Origin: Lachnospiraceae bacterium UBA2868
GTDB lineage: Bacteria > Bacillota_A > Clostridia > Lachnospirales > Lachnospiraceae
NCBI GenBank assembly: GCA_002350465.1
Contig: DEEW01000085.1
Span: forward strand, 85,037-117,499
Length of the DNA stretch: 32,463 nucleotides
Reading direction: 5' to 3'
The stretch's first letter is position 1. Each line of letters opens with the position of its first letter. This document shows positions 7,643 to 14,952 of this stretch, one piece after another. The notes beneath the pieces are model-generated. The model had not been told where the DNA came from and made no database searches. It saw only the letters and a list, made by a program, of their open reading frames with translations. The position numbers were made by a program, and so were the translations under genes.

Positions 7643-8515
7643 TTGATAAAGATACTTGATGGAGTAAAGGAAACGGTCAGTTTTGAGTATGAATCTACCC
7701 TTTTGCTCTACAATAACACGGATTATGAAGAATACCCCAACCACTGGCATCCGGCCGTAGAGATCGTAATGCCTCTCGAGGGTGAGTATACCATGGAGTG
7801 TAACGACATTCCTTTTAATCTGCGTGTTGATGACATTATAATAATATGTCCCGGAGTACTCCATCATCTGTATGCCCACAAGGGCAGAAGGATCATTTTT
7901 CAGGTCGACCTGTCAATGATCCAGTCTTTCAATGAATACAATTCCATTTTTTCTATAATGCAGCCTGCCATAGTCATAACACCCGAGGATTTTCCGGAGA
8001 TTCATGATAAATGCGTAAATCTTATGAAGGGTATATACGATGAATATTTCGGAAATGCCCCTTTAAAAAACGTATCGATCGTGGAAAAATTCCTGCAGAT
8101 GCTCGTTATGGTTGCCAGATACTATACCGCAAGCCCTGACCGGTTTGCCGGGATCAAGCCCAATAAGCAGCAGGAATATACCGAGAAATTCCTGTCAATA
8201 TGTAATTATCTGAACGAGCACTGCACAGAAGACCTTACTCTTGAGGAAGTTGCCGATATGGCCGGATTCTCAAAATACCATTTTTCCAGACTCTTCAAGG
8301 AATTTGCCGGAATGCCGTTTTACAAATATCTGAACACAAGGCGGATAGCCTATTCGGAAAAGCTGTTGCTAGATCCGGAGATCAACGTGACCGAAGTAGC
8401 TATAAGAAGTGGATTTAACAGTATATCTGCTTTCATGCGTATGTTTAAGATAGTGCGAAACTGTACTCCGACCCAGTTCAGAAATTTAAACAACGCATAT
8501 TCCAAAAGATTTTGA
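7643..8515 (+). CDS. AraC family transcriptional regulator
   Basis: A 290-residue regulator. The N-terminal cupin-type sensing domain shows HWHPAVEIVMPLEGEYTMEC (about residues 34-53). The C-terminal AraC DNA-binding domain occupies about residues 189-285, with two helix-turn-helix units: LTLEEVADMAGFSKYHFSRL and VTEVAIRSGFNSISAFMRMF. The start is probably TTG 7643, because no ATG lies before the cupin motif and the frame begins there; the upstream AAGGTG is a weak, somewhat distant ribosome site. It is transcribed divergently from the pentoside operon, which suggests that it activates that operon when sugar binds the cupin domain (inferred from position and from the weak -35 box there). Confidence 0.9.
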   Translation: MIKILDGVKETVSFEYESTLLLYNNTDYEEYPNHWHPAVEIVMPLEGEYTMECNDIPFNLRVDDIIIICPGVLHHLYAHKGRRIIFQVDLSMIQSFNEYNSIFSIMQPAIVITPEDFPEIHDKCVNLMKGIYDEYFGNAPLKNVSIVEKFLQMLVMVARYYTASPDRFAGIKPNKQQEYTEKFLSICNYLNEHCTEDLTLEEVADMAGFSKYHFSRLFKEFAGMPFYKYLNTRRIAYSEKLLLDPEINVTEVAIRSGFNSISAFMRMFKIVRNCTPTQFRNLNNAYSKRF

Positions 8516-8521
8516 CAATTT

Positions 8522-8550
8522 TTGACAAAACTGCCGTTTCTTGGTAATAT
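8522..8550 (+). promoter_or_regulatory. strong sigma-A promoter of the small membrane-peptide gene
   Basis: TTGACA (8522-8527, perfect) and TAATAT (8545-8550) are separated by 17 bases, and TGG directly before the -10 box gives an extended -10 (TGN). It starts seven bases after the regulator's stop codon. Predicted transcription start is near 8557, about 48 bases before the ATG at 8605. Confidence 0.7.
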
Positions 8551-8604
8551 CTCTGTTAGTTAAGAAAATGATTATTACTCTTGTTTTTGATCGGAGAATA
8601 AACT

Positions 8605-8730
8605 ATGGATGCAGGAATGCTGATATTTGCCGGTATAGTCGGACTGGTTATAATCGTTGCGGTAGTTGTTTCCGCAGTTACAAGCGTGATATCCGCCGTA
8701 GCCGGAGAAGTGGAAGACAAAGAAGACTGA
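8605..8730 (+). CDS. small single-helix membrane peptide (41 residues), unknown function
   Basis: The frame encodes MDAGMLIFAGIVGLVIIVAV, continues with VVSAVTSVISAV, and ends in the acidic tail GEVEDKED. Residues 5-32 form one clear hydrophobic helix; the charge pattern (short N-terminus, acidic C-terminus) leaves orientation uncertain. GGAGA lies eight bases before ATG 8605. The gene is a complete unit: its own extended -10 promoter, ribosome site, and an intrinsic terminator whose first arm includes the stop codon. I do not recognise a family. It resembles small membrane regulators or subunits only in general character, with no motif for a specific role. Coding status is inferred from these signals and composition, not from conservation. 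Confidence 0.68.
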   Translation: MDAGMLIFAGIVGLVIIVAVVVSAVTSVISAVAGEVEDKED

Positions 8731-8751
8731 CGTAATACGTCAGTCTTTTTT
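8723..8751 (+). terminator. intrinsic terminator of the small peptide gene, between convergent genes
   Basis: AAGACTGACGT (8723-8733) pairs perfectly with ACGTCAGTCTT (8737-8747) around the loop AAT, followed by a T-run at 8746-8751. The stop codon TGA lies inside the 5' arm. The GT2 stop codon from the opposite strand falls in the T-run. On the minus strand the hairpin is followed by CTTCTTTGTC, so termination there would be weaker. Confidence 0.85.
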
Positions 8752-9457
8752 ATTTCCATATCATTGCTTCATGTTTTTTCAGTTTAAATAAAATGCTAAG
8801 CGCCTCGGTCACGGACTTGAACTTCAGCGAGGAATCACCGCCGATATAATGGATCGGAACCTCAATGCAGTTAAGGTTTCTGCAATAATATCTCATCTCT
8901 GTCTGATACATATGACCCGTGGAGAGAAAATTATTAAGGTTCATTCCCTGAAGCACTTCTGCCTTAAAGCCCTCAAACCCGCTTGTCATATCCTTGAGCT
9001 TTGTCCCGAGTACCAGATTTGCAAGTATTGTTCCGCCTGAACTTAGGATCTTCCTGTACAACGGCTGATGACTCATTTCACCTCCGGCTGTAAATCTCGA
9101 ACCCCATACACAATCATATCCTTCTTCGAGCTTTTCAACAAACTGCGGTATCTCCTCAGGCTGATGACTTCCGCCGCCGTCCATTTCAAGAACACAATCG
9201 GCTCCGTCGGCAAGCGCCCGACGATATCCTTCCAGATAACACGAGATCACACCCTTTGATTCTTTGTAGAATATGCACTTAACTCTTCCGGTAGATTCAT
9301 AACTGCGTATGATCTCTTCCGTTCTGTCCTTGGAATATGAATCCACAACGGGATACAGATAGAGATTGTCGTACGGAAGTGCCAATATTTTGTCTATCAC
9401 CTGTCCCATTGTAGCCTCTTCGTTGGCAACAGGCATAACAATGATTATTTTCTTCAT
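8750..9457 (-). CDS. family 2 glycosyltransferase, DPM1-like
   Basis: A 235-residue soluble GT-A enzyme without transmembrane helices. MKKIIIVMPVANEEATMGQV is the nucleotide-sugar-binding start, and VVDSYSKDRTEEII replaces the usual VVDDGSxDGT. The catalytic loop reads CVLEMDGGGSHQPEEIPQF, where dolichol-phosphate mannose synthases have MDADLSHPP, so the second acidic residue of the metal motif is absent. DMTSGFEGFKAEVL fits the acceptor region (usual TSGFR). Its ATG overlaps the GH5 stop codon by four bases (ATGA), with no clear ribosome site, so translation is probably coupled. Likely donor is a nucleotide-activated hexose and acceptor a polyprenyl phosphate or envelope glycan; neither is determined. 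Confidence 0.85.
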   Translation of the reverse strand: MKKIIIVMPVANEEATMGQVIDKILALPYDNLYLYPVVDSYSKDRTEEIIRSYESTGRVKCIFYKESKGVISCYLEGYRRALADGADCVLEMDGGGSHQPEEIPQFVEKLEEGYDCVWGSRFTAGGEMSHQPLYRKILSSGGTILANLVLGTKLKDMTSGFEGFKAEVLQGMNLNNFLSTGHMYQTEMRYYCRNLNCIEVPIHYIGGDSSLKFKSVTEALSILFKLKKHEAMIWK

Positions 9458-10359
9458 GAATCTTTCTTATCCGACATAACCTTTTTGAACCATTTCGCTG
9501 TGTCGGAATATTCCTCATCTTTCCAACAGGAAAGCCTTCTTACTTCCGGGCGGATCAGAGAAGAACTCTCATTTTTGTTGCTGAGATTCCATACAATATA
9601 TGAAATATCATTCTCATCGGCAAAATCAATCCATCTCTTTCCCATCTCGTAATCTATAACGCCATCTCCGGATGCATCACAGATGCTGCATTCGCTTATA
9701 AACAGAGGAACATTACCCGAAAGGGCCTTCTTAGCTTTTTCAAGGTATTTATCCTTATGTGTTGAAGCATAAAAATGCAGTGCATACATAACGTTTTCGT
9801 CGGAACACTTTTGACCAATCACATCATCAACATCCTGGGACCAGTTGTTAGTTCCGACAATTATCATCGAGTCTTTATCATGCTTTCTGATAACAGGAAT
9901 GATCTCTTCCGCGTAAGGTCTTATGACTTCACCGAACGGGGATTCCTGCGGCTCATTGCATATCTCGTAGATAACGTTTGTATGATCAGCCAGCCTCTCT
10001 GATATTTCATCGAAAAATCGACAAGCTTCATCCTTATACAGCATCGGCGTCTTGTCATGCAGAATGTGCCAGTCAACAATGACATACATATCGAGGCCGG
10101 TAGCAATTTCAACACCTTTAAGCATAATCTCCTTAAGCTCTTCCTTGTTTCCGTCAGTACAGTATCCTCCGGACTCATCGGTGTACATAGCCAGTCTGAT
10201 AGTGTTGGCTCCCCACTCATCCCTGAAAGTTTCAAATGACTCTCTTGTGATATATTCGGGATAACGAAGTCCGAGCGTACTGATACCGCGAAGCTGTACG
10301 GCTTCACCAGTCTCATCCGTAAGTTTAATCCCTTTTACCTTAAGTTTTGATAAACTCAT
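9454..10359 (-). CDS. glycoside hydrolase family 5 (GH5_2 cellulase-like), cytoplasmic
   Basis: A 301-residue (beta/alpha)8 enzyme without signal peptide, binding module or dockerin, which is unusual for a GH5_2 endoglucanase. Family motifs include RLAMYT, VDWHILHDKTP, YEICNEPQESP (Glu136, acid/base) and LFISECSICDASGDG (Glu223, nucleophile). In the usual form the last stretch is TEWGTSDASGNG; here Cys follows the nucleophile instead of Trp. VWNLSNKNESSSLI matches the C-terminal active-site segment. Both catalytic glutamates are present, so it may be active on an intracellular beta-glucan, cellodextrin or lipid-linked glycan. It follows the NlpC/P60 gene by 31 bases and overlaps the GT2 gene, so it may serve the same glycan as that transferase (inferred). 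GGAG lies nine bases before ATG 10359. Confidence 0.86.
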   Translation of the reverse strand: MSLSKLKVKGIKLTDETGEAVQLRGISTLGLRYPEYITRESFETFRDEWGANTIRLAMYTDESGGYCTDGNKEELKEIMLKGVEIATGLDMYVIVDWHILHDKTPMLYKDEACRFFDEISERLADHTNVIYEICNEPQESPFGEVIRPYAEEIIPVIRKHDKDSMIIVGTNNWSQDVDDVIGQKCSDENVMYALHFYASTHKDKYLEKAKKALSGNVPLFISECSICDASGDGVIDYEMGKRWIDFADENDISYIVWNLSNKNESSSLIRPEVRRLSCWKDEEYSDTAKWFKKVMSDKKDS

Positions 10360-10390
10360 ATATCAATTCTCCGATCTGACCGACAAATCT

Positions 10391-11707
10391 TCAGTAATAT
10401 CTTCTGATTGTAATTATCGATCTGTAAAATGCACTGCTTATCTTGATACCGGTTGCGGCAGTGCTCGCATGTACGATCATATTGTTTCCGATATATATTC
10501 CCACATGTCCGCCGTAGTATATGATGTCGCCTGCCTGTGCCTGATCAAAGGAAACTTCATCTCCTCCCGCAGACTGGGCATATGAGCTTCTCGGAATACT
10601 AATCCCGAAGTGAGAATACACCCCCTGTGTAAATCCCGAACAGTCACATCCGTTTGTAAGCGATGTTCCTCCGGCTACATACGGGCATCCCACAAACTGC
10701 AGTGCATAATTAGCTATATCAGCTCCTGTACCCGAACCGCTAGCCCTGACACTTGTGCCGCTTGGCCTGCTCTCCGAATGGGATCCGCTGTCACTGTCCG
10801 AGTCATCGGAATCATCCGAATCATCTGACGATTCACTTTCTTCGCTATTTCTCGACTCTTCCTGAGCCTTTTTCTTCGCTGCAGCCTCTTCGGCCTTTCT
10901 TTTAGCTTCTTCTTCAGCCTTCTTTTTAGCCTCCTCGGCTATTTTTTCGACTTCTGCCTGATTAAGCTTCTTCAGATTGGCAGACTGCTGTGATATCTGG
11001 TTTTTGTATTCACTGGCTTTCGATTTTGCCTTTGACAGCTGGGCGGCAAAATTATCGGCAGTTTCCTGCTTCTCGGCTATCAGCGCATTAAGCTCATCCT
11101 TCTGGGAATTAAGATCTTCTTTGATTTCCTCAAGTTCATGCAGTTCTTCTTCGAGCTGAGCCTCCTTGTCCTCCACTTCAGACCTGGCAAGTCTGTATTT
11201 CTCAAGCATCAGTCTGTCGTATTTGTAAAGCTTCTCGGAGTATTCGGACTTGTTTACAGCCTCCGCCATGCTCTTGGACTCAAGAAACAATTCAAGATAG
11301 GTAGAACTGCCACGCTCATACATGAACTTGATCCGTCTTGCCATTGCTGCCTCCTGAGCGGCCACTCTTGCTTTGGCTTCCTCAAGTTCCTCTTTTGTCC
11401 TCTCTATGTCCAGCTCTTTATTTCCGATATCGGATTCAAGAAGGTCTACCGACAGCAGAAGATCCACAAGCTCCGCATCCAGTTCCTCAAGCTCGGCTTC
11501 CACTGCCTCCTGTTCTTCGGAAATACTCTCTATATCCTTGTTAACGTTTTTTAGATTGCTTTCGGCCTCGCTTTTTTTGTTTTGTGCCTCCTGCTTCTCG
11601 TCCCTGATCTCTTGCAGAGTTGCAGCACTGACACTAAATGTACTGCCTGTAATGATCAGACACGCCGCAAGAAGAGCCGCATTCCCCTTTAATGCAAATC
11701 TCCCCAT
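10391..11707 (-). CDS. secreted NlpC/P60 peptidoglycan endopeptidase with coiled-coil N-terminus (CwlO-like)
   Basis: A 438-residue secreted wall hydrolase. Residues 1-29 are a signal peptide (ALLAACLIITGSTFSVSA). Residues about 30-245 form the long Glu/Lys-rich coiled coil of CwlO/PcsB-type proteins, followed by a basic-acidic helix (EEAKKKAEEEAKRKAEEA) and a Ser/Asp-rich linker with SDDSDDSDDS repeats (about 285-320). The C-terminal NlpC/P60 domain (about 328-438) carries Cys356 in CDCSGF, His401 in GGHVGIYIG and His413 in IVHAS as the catalytic set. It should cleave stem peptides between D-Glu and the diamino acid; in CwlO-type enzymes the coiled coil mediates control by FtsEX, which is inferred here. 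AAGGGGAT precedes ATG 11707. It lies 54 bases after asnS. Confidence 0.92.
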   Translation of the reverse strand: MGRFALKGNAALLAACLIITGSTFSVSAATLQEIRDEKQEAQNKKSEAESNLKNVNKDIESISEEQEAVEAELEELDAELVDLLLSVDLLESDIGNKELDIERTKEELEEAKARVAAQEAAMARRIKFMYERGSSTYLELFLESKSMAEAVNKSEYSEKLYKYDRLMLEKYRLARSEVEDKEAQLEEELHELEEIKEDLNSQKDELNALIAEKQETADNFAAQLSKAKSKASEYKNQISQQSANLKKLNQAEVEKIAEEAKKKAEEEAKRKAEEAAAKKKAQEESRNSEESESSDDSDDSDDSDSDSGSHSESRPSGTSVRASGSGTGADIANYALQFVGCPYVAGGTSLTNGCDCSGFTQGVYSHFGISIPRSSYAQSAGGDEVSFDQAQAGDIIYYGGHVGIYIGNNMIVHASTAATGIKISSAFYRSIITIRRYY

Positions 11708-11761
11708 ATTATCATCCCCTTATTACTATCAAAGTGACTCGCGCACAAGAAATCCGCGCAA

Positions 11762-13156
11762 TTACAGTTCCGCTGTTCCTACAGTTCTCGGGAAAGGAAG
11801 CACATCCCTTATATTGCCCATTCCCGTCAGATACATGACACATCTCTCAAATCCGAGCCCGAATCCCGCATGCCTTGCGGATCCGTACTTACGAAGATCA
11901 AGGTAAAAATCATAATCTTCTTTTTTAAGGCCCAGTTCATTCATTCTTGCAAGAAGAGTATCATAATCATCTTCTCTCTGACTGCCGCCGATTATCTCGC
12001 CTATCCCCGGTACGAGACAATCCATTGCGGCAACTGTCTTGCCGTCTTCGTTGAGCTTCATATAAAAGGCCTTGATCTCCTTCGGATAATCCGTTACAAA
12101 CACAGGCCTCTTGAATTCTTTTTCCGTAAGGAATCTCTCATGTTCCGTCTGAAGATCACATCCCCAGCTTACCTTATACTCGAATTCATCATTATGCTTT
12201 TCAAGTATCTTCACGGCATCAGTGTATGTCACCCGGCCGAAATCCGATGAAGCAACATGCTGAAGCCTCTCAATAAGACCCTTGTCGATAAAATTATTGA
12301 AGAACTGCATCTCTTCCGGAGCATTTTCCAGTACATAATTAATGATGTACTTTATCATGCTCTCTGCAAGAGCCATGTCATCATCAAGATCCGCAAACGC
12401 CATTTCGGGCTCAATCATCCAAAACTCTGCCGCATGTCTCGTAGTATTGGAATTCTCAGCCCTGAATGTAGGCCCGAATGTATATATGTTCTTGAAGGCC
12501 ATTGCAAATGTTTCTCCGTTAAGCTGTCCGCTTACGGTAAGGTTGGTCTCTTTGCCGAAGAAATCCTTCGAAAAATCAACGCTGCCGTCAGGAAGTCTTG
12601 GAGGATCAGAAGGATCAAGTGTTGTTACCCTGAACATTTCACCGGCTCCTTCACAGTCGGATCCTGTAATAAGCGGAGTGTGCACATACACAAAATCCCT
12701 TTCCTGGAAAAACTTGTGTATGGCATATGCTATAAGAGAACGCACTCTGAAAACCGCCGAAAATGTGTTGGTTCTCGCACGTAGATGCGTTATTGTACGC
12801 AGATACTCCATTGTATGACGCTTTTTCTGAAGCGGATAGTCGGGCGTCGACGCACCTTCGATGCAAATATCCTTTGCCTGTATCTCAAAGGGCTGTTTAG
12901 CGGAAGGTGTTGCCACCAAAGTTCCCTTAACTATAAGAGCCGCTCCCACGTTTGTCTTGCTTATCTCGGCAAAATTAGGAAGCGCATCGGAGTACACCAC
13001 CTGAATCGGTTCAAAAAAAGTACCGTCATTAAGCACTATGAAGCCGAATGTTTTGGAATCGCGGATGCTTCTTACCCATCCACCGATACTGACTTCTTTG
13101 TCAAGATATTCTTCCCTGTTCCTAAATAATTCTCTGACTGTTGTTAACTGCTCCAT
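11762..13156 (-). CDS. asnS: asparaginyl-tRNA synthetase
   Basis: A full-length 464-residue class IIb synthetase that charges tRNA-Asn with asparagine. The N-terminal OB-fold anticodon domain ([20 protein letters not shown], about residues 25-45) precedes the catalytic core. Motif 2 is [20 protein letters not shown], and motif 3 is [20 protein letters not shown]. Asn rather than Asp specificity is indicated by the [11 protein letters not shown] motif and by the overall AsnS pattern. AGGAAG precedes ATG 13156. It lies 24 bases after the trigger-factor-like lipoprotein gene. I see no T-box leader, which agrees with an internal operon position. Confidence 0.96.
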   Translation of the reverse strand: MEQLTTVRELFRNREEYLDKEVSIGGWVRSIRDSKTFGFIVLNDGTFFEPIQVVYSDALPNFAEISKTNVGAALIVKGTLVATPSAKQPFEIQAKDICIEGASTPDYPLQKKRHTMEYLRTITHLRARTNTFSAVFRVRSLIAYAIHKFFQERDFVYVHTPLITGSDCEGAGEMFRVTTLDPSDPPRLPDGSVDFSKDFFGKETNLTVSGQLNGETFAMAFKNIYTFGPTFRAENSNTTRHAAEFWMIEPEMAFADLDDDMALAESMIKYIINYVLENAPEEMQFFNNFIDKGLIERLQHVASSDFGRVTYTDAVKILEKHNDEFEYKVSWGCDLQTEHERFLTEKEFKRPVFVTDYPKEIKAFYMKLNEDGKTVAAMDCLVPGIGEIIGGSQREDDYDTLLARMNELGLKKEDYDFYLDLRKYGSARHAGFGLGFERCVMYLTGMGNIRDVLPFPRTVGTAEL

Positions 13157-13180
13157 TTTTTCTTCTTCCTGTTATATGTA

Positions 13181-13951
13181 TTATTCCTTATCGGCATTTT
13201 GGACCAGAAAATCCTGAACCTTTGAGGTAAGGATGTACTCTTTAAGCTCTTCCATCCTCTCTTCGCCCTCCTGCCTGAAGGCTTCCTCGGATTCAAAAGC
13301 ACCCAGATCGACATATTCCTTTATTGCTTTTTCTATATCCTCATCCGATACGGTAATGTTCTCTGCCTTGGCTATTGCAGCGAGTACCATGCTCTCCTTC
13401 GCAGCTACCTTTGCATATTCTATTGCCTGAGAGTTGAACTCCTCTACGGTGAGCCCCATCTTCTCATTCACAAAGTCCTCAAATGTCATGTTGAGGCTTT
13501 GTGCGTATTTGCGTGCGGATATGATCGATCTCTCCGTCTTCTTCTGAAGATATTCGGGCGGAAAATCCCTAATAACCGTTGCGTTATCCACTGCCTTGTT
13601 CCAAATATCCTCGTAATACTGAAGTTCGTAGAACTCTTCGTATTCCGATTTCATCTCATCCTCAAGCGCTGCCGTATATGCAGCCATATCCTTGTAATGA
13701 CCTCCGGATATCTCTCTTATAAAATCATCCGTCAGCTCGGGGATGGTTCCGTCAGGTTCGGCATATGCATTTGCAAGCATATCAAGCTCTTGTGCAAGTT
13801 CTTCCTCGGTCACTTCATATGACGCCCTGTCAACTTTTAAGCCCTTATACTGCCCCAGTTTTACATAGTCATCGGGATCAAGTTCACCTGCTCCGGAGCA
13901 TCCTGAAAGCGAAAGAATCACTATCAGGCACAAAAAGATTTTATTTAACAG
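13181..13951 (-). CDS. trigger-factor-like lipoprotein lacking the PPIase domain
   Basis: About 256 residues from a proposed CTG start at 13951. The start gives (M)LNKIFLCLIVILSLSGC, a compact lipoprotein signal with Cys18. AGGAG stands six bases before this CTG, inside the end of the upstream gene. The in-frame ATG 14023 would add 24 charged residues, overlap the neighbour by 83 bases and lacks a ribosome site; a TTG at 13933 is a shorter alternative. The mature part reads DYVKLGQYKGLKVDRASYEV, then VTEEELAQELDML, then directly IPELTDDFIREIS. In trigger-factor-like lipoproteins an FKBP domain lies between those two blocks; here only about ten residues remain. The rest (about 85-256) is the helical chaperone-arm domain, with NMTFEDFVNEKMGLTVEEF. 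It probably acts outside the membrane as a folding or holdase factor, without isomerase activity. Confidence 0.78.
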   Translation of the reverse strand: MLNKIFLCLIVILSLSGCSGAGELDPDDYVKLGQYKGLKVDRASYEVTEEELAQELDMLANAYAEPDGTIPELTDDFIREISGGHYKDMAAYTAALEDEMKSEYEEFYELQYYEDIWNKAVDNATVIRDFPPEYLQKKTERSIISARKYAQSLNMTFEDFVNEKMGLTVEEFNSQAIEYAKVAAKESMVLAAIAKAENITVSDEDIEKAIKEYVDLGAFESEEAFRQEGEERMEELKEYILTSKVQDFLVQNADKE

Positions 13952-14438
13952 GTTTTGCTCCTGCTTTTTCCTGCATTCTTTCAACAAACTGTTTAAACTT
14001 GCCCTTTTTCTTGCCGCCGCCACTTTGAGTTATCGGTCCGTGTATACCCTTTACGCTTGTAATATATATACCGCTGACAGTTGCTTTAACTTCCTTTTTA
14101 ACGGGTACATTATCAAATATCTTGTCATCGCATACAAGCGACATTACCTGCGGTCCGACTTTTGCCTTGACAATAGGGAGCTTTGTCCATCTCATCATCT
14201 TGGGAGTCTGGTCAATCACCGCCTGCGGAAGCCCGGACTCCTTGATTTTCATCCGTTTCTTATCTATTATCAGCATAGAAACAGTCTGCTTCATTGCATC
14301 GATCTGCTCCTGCTGCTGGGCTTCCCTCTTCTGTGCCTTTTTCCCGAGAAAATACAAAAGTATAACGATTCCGACAAGAACAGCAAGTACTACCAGCATT
14401 ACTATCGTTGCTGTCGAGATCAATAAAATACCGTTCAT
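13941..14438 (-). CDS. one-helix membrane protein of a conserved Lachnospiraceae type, function unknown
   Basis: A 165-residue protein. Residues about 5-32 are one long hydrophobic helix (ATIVMLVVLAVLVGIVILLY), followed by a Gln/Lys-rich stalk (KKAQKREAQQQEQIDAMKQT) and a compact basic domain: SMLIIDKKRMKIKESGLP, QTPKMMRWTKLPIVKAKVGP, then VMSLVCDDKIFDNVPVKKEV. The tail is Gly/Lys-rich (SGGGKKKGKFKQF). With positive residues after the helix, the domain is probably cytoplasmic. I recall similar proteins with the KxRMKxKxxGLP and KLPIVKAKVGP patterns in related genomes, without an assigned function. AGGAGAG stands eight bases before ATG 14438. It is followed in overlap by the lipoprotein gene, so a role in envelope protein handling is possible. 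Confidence 0.8.
   Translation of the reverse strand: MNGILLISTATIVMLVVLAVLVGIVILLYFLGKKAQKREAQQQEQIDAMKQTVSMLIIDKKRMKIKESGLPQAVIDQTPKMMRWTKLPIVKAKVGPQVMSLVCDDKIFDNVPVKKEVKATVSGIYITSVKGIHGPITQSGGGKKKGKFKQFVERMQEKAGAKPVK
13957..13962 (-). promoter_or_regulatory. ribosome binding site that supports a CTG start
   Basis: The minus strand reads AGGAGC at 13962-13957. Its AGGAG core stands six bases before CTG 13951-13949. It lies within the last codons of the upstream membrane-protein gene (which ends at 13941), so the two genes overlap by 11 bases and are probably translationally coupled. Confidence 0.5.
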
Positions 14439-14458
14439 CTACACAACTCTCCTTATAT

Positions 14459-14486
14459 AATCATCTTTGGAACAATCCAGATGATT
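14459..14486 (-). other. stem-loop between the DUF1934 gene and the membrane-protein gene
   Basis: AATCATCT (14459-14466) pairs with AGATGATT (14479-14486). On the minus strand an inner GG/CC pair can extend the stem with a two-A bulge. The hairpin begins just after the DUF1934 stop and ends about 20 bases before the next start. No T-run follows on the minus strand. It may be an mRNA stability or processing element. Confidence 0.4.
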
Positions 14487-14489
14487 TTA

Positions 14490-14933
14490 TCACATACCTT
14501 CGCCCATTGAAACCGAATTTTTAATCTCCATCTTTATTTTACAGTTTGCTAGATGTTCATAGTTAATATCCAGCGCGTAATCTATATCAATATTGATGGA
14601 GTCTTTGTTTTCCCTTATATCTATATTGTCTGTATCTATGCCAACAAGCAGAGTACCATAGGGAGTGACATAGTTTGTCATATTACGCTTATTCTTCTCG
14701 AAGATCATCTCCACATTTGTAAATCCTGACTTGCTGATCGAAAACATATCCCCGTCGAACCTGACAACGTTTTTGGTAACCTCGTCCGCGTTTTCCCCTA
14801 TCTCATCATAGAGTACATAGTGGTGATTTTTTTTCTTGTAATAACTTCCCGGAGTCAGAATTTCTATTTTTTCTCCTTCGGGATTGCTGCCGAACTGCAA
14901 TCCGGCAACAGATACCCATACATCTTTATCCAT
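14490..14933 (-). CDS. DUF1934 family protein (YwiB-like small beta-barrel)
   Basis: A 147-residue cytoplasmic protein rich in beta strands, matching the DUF1934 pattern: MDKDVWVSVAGLQFG at the start, GSYYKKKNHHYVLYDE, then DMFSISKSGFTNVEMIFEKN, TPYGTLLVGIDT and IDIDYALDIN. The last elements are conserved in this lipocalin-like barrel family, whose biochemical role is not known to me. I choose ATG 14933, preceded by AGGAAG at six bases; a longer frame to 14981 would overlap the GntR gene and lacks a good site. It lies 19 bases after the GntR gene. Confidence 0.82.
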   Translation of the reverse strand: MDKDVWVSVAGLQFGSNPEGEKIEILTPGSYYKKKNHHYVLYDEIGENADEVTKNVVRFDGDMFSISKSGFTNVEMIFEKNKRNMTNYVTPYGTLLVGIDTDNIDIRENKDSINIDIDYALDINYEHLANCKIKMEIKNSVSMGEGM

Positions 14934-14952
14934 ATCCGTCTTCCTGTAATTT

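Noticed and set aside
8541..8735. 64-residue plus-strand frame MVISLLVKKMIITL...
   Set aside because: It begins inside the -10 region of the promoter and is Arg/Ser-rich without family character; the 41-residue frame at 8605-8730 has the ribosome site and membrane-helix composition.
10780..10860. Short direct repeats (TCATCCGAATCATC-like) as a possible regulatory or phase-variable repeat
   Set aside because: They encode the Ser/Asp linker of the NlpC/P60 protein, are imperfect, and stay in frame; ordinary low-complexity coding sequence.
11708..11761. GCGC...GCGC inverted repeat between asnS and the NlpC/P60 gene
   Set aside because: Only four bases per arm and no T-run; too weak to call a terminator.
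13952..14023. Upstream ATG extension of the trigger-factor-like lipoprotein
   Set aside because: No ribosome site, an 83-base overlap with the upstream gene, and a long charged stretch before the signal sequence.
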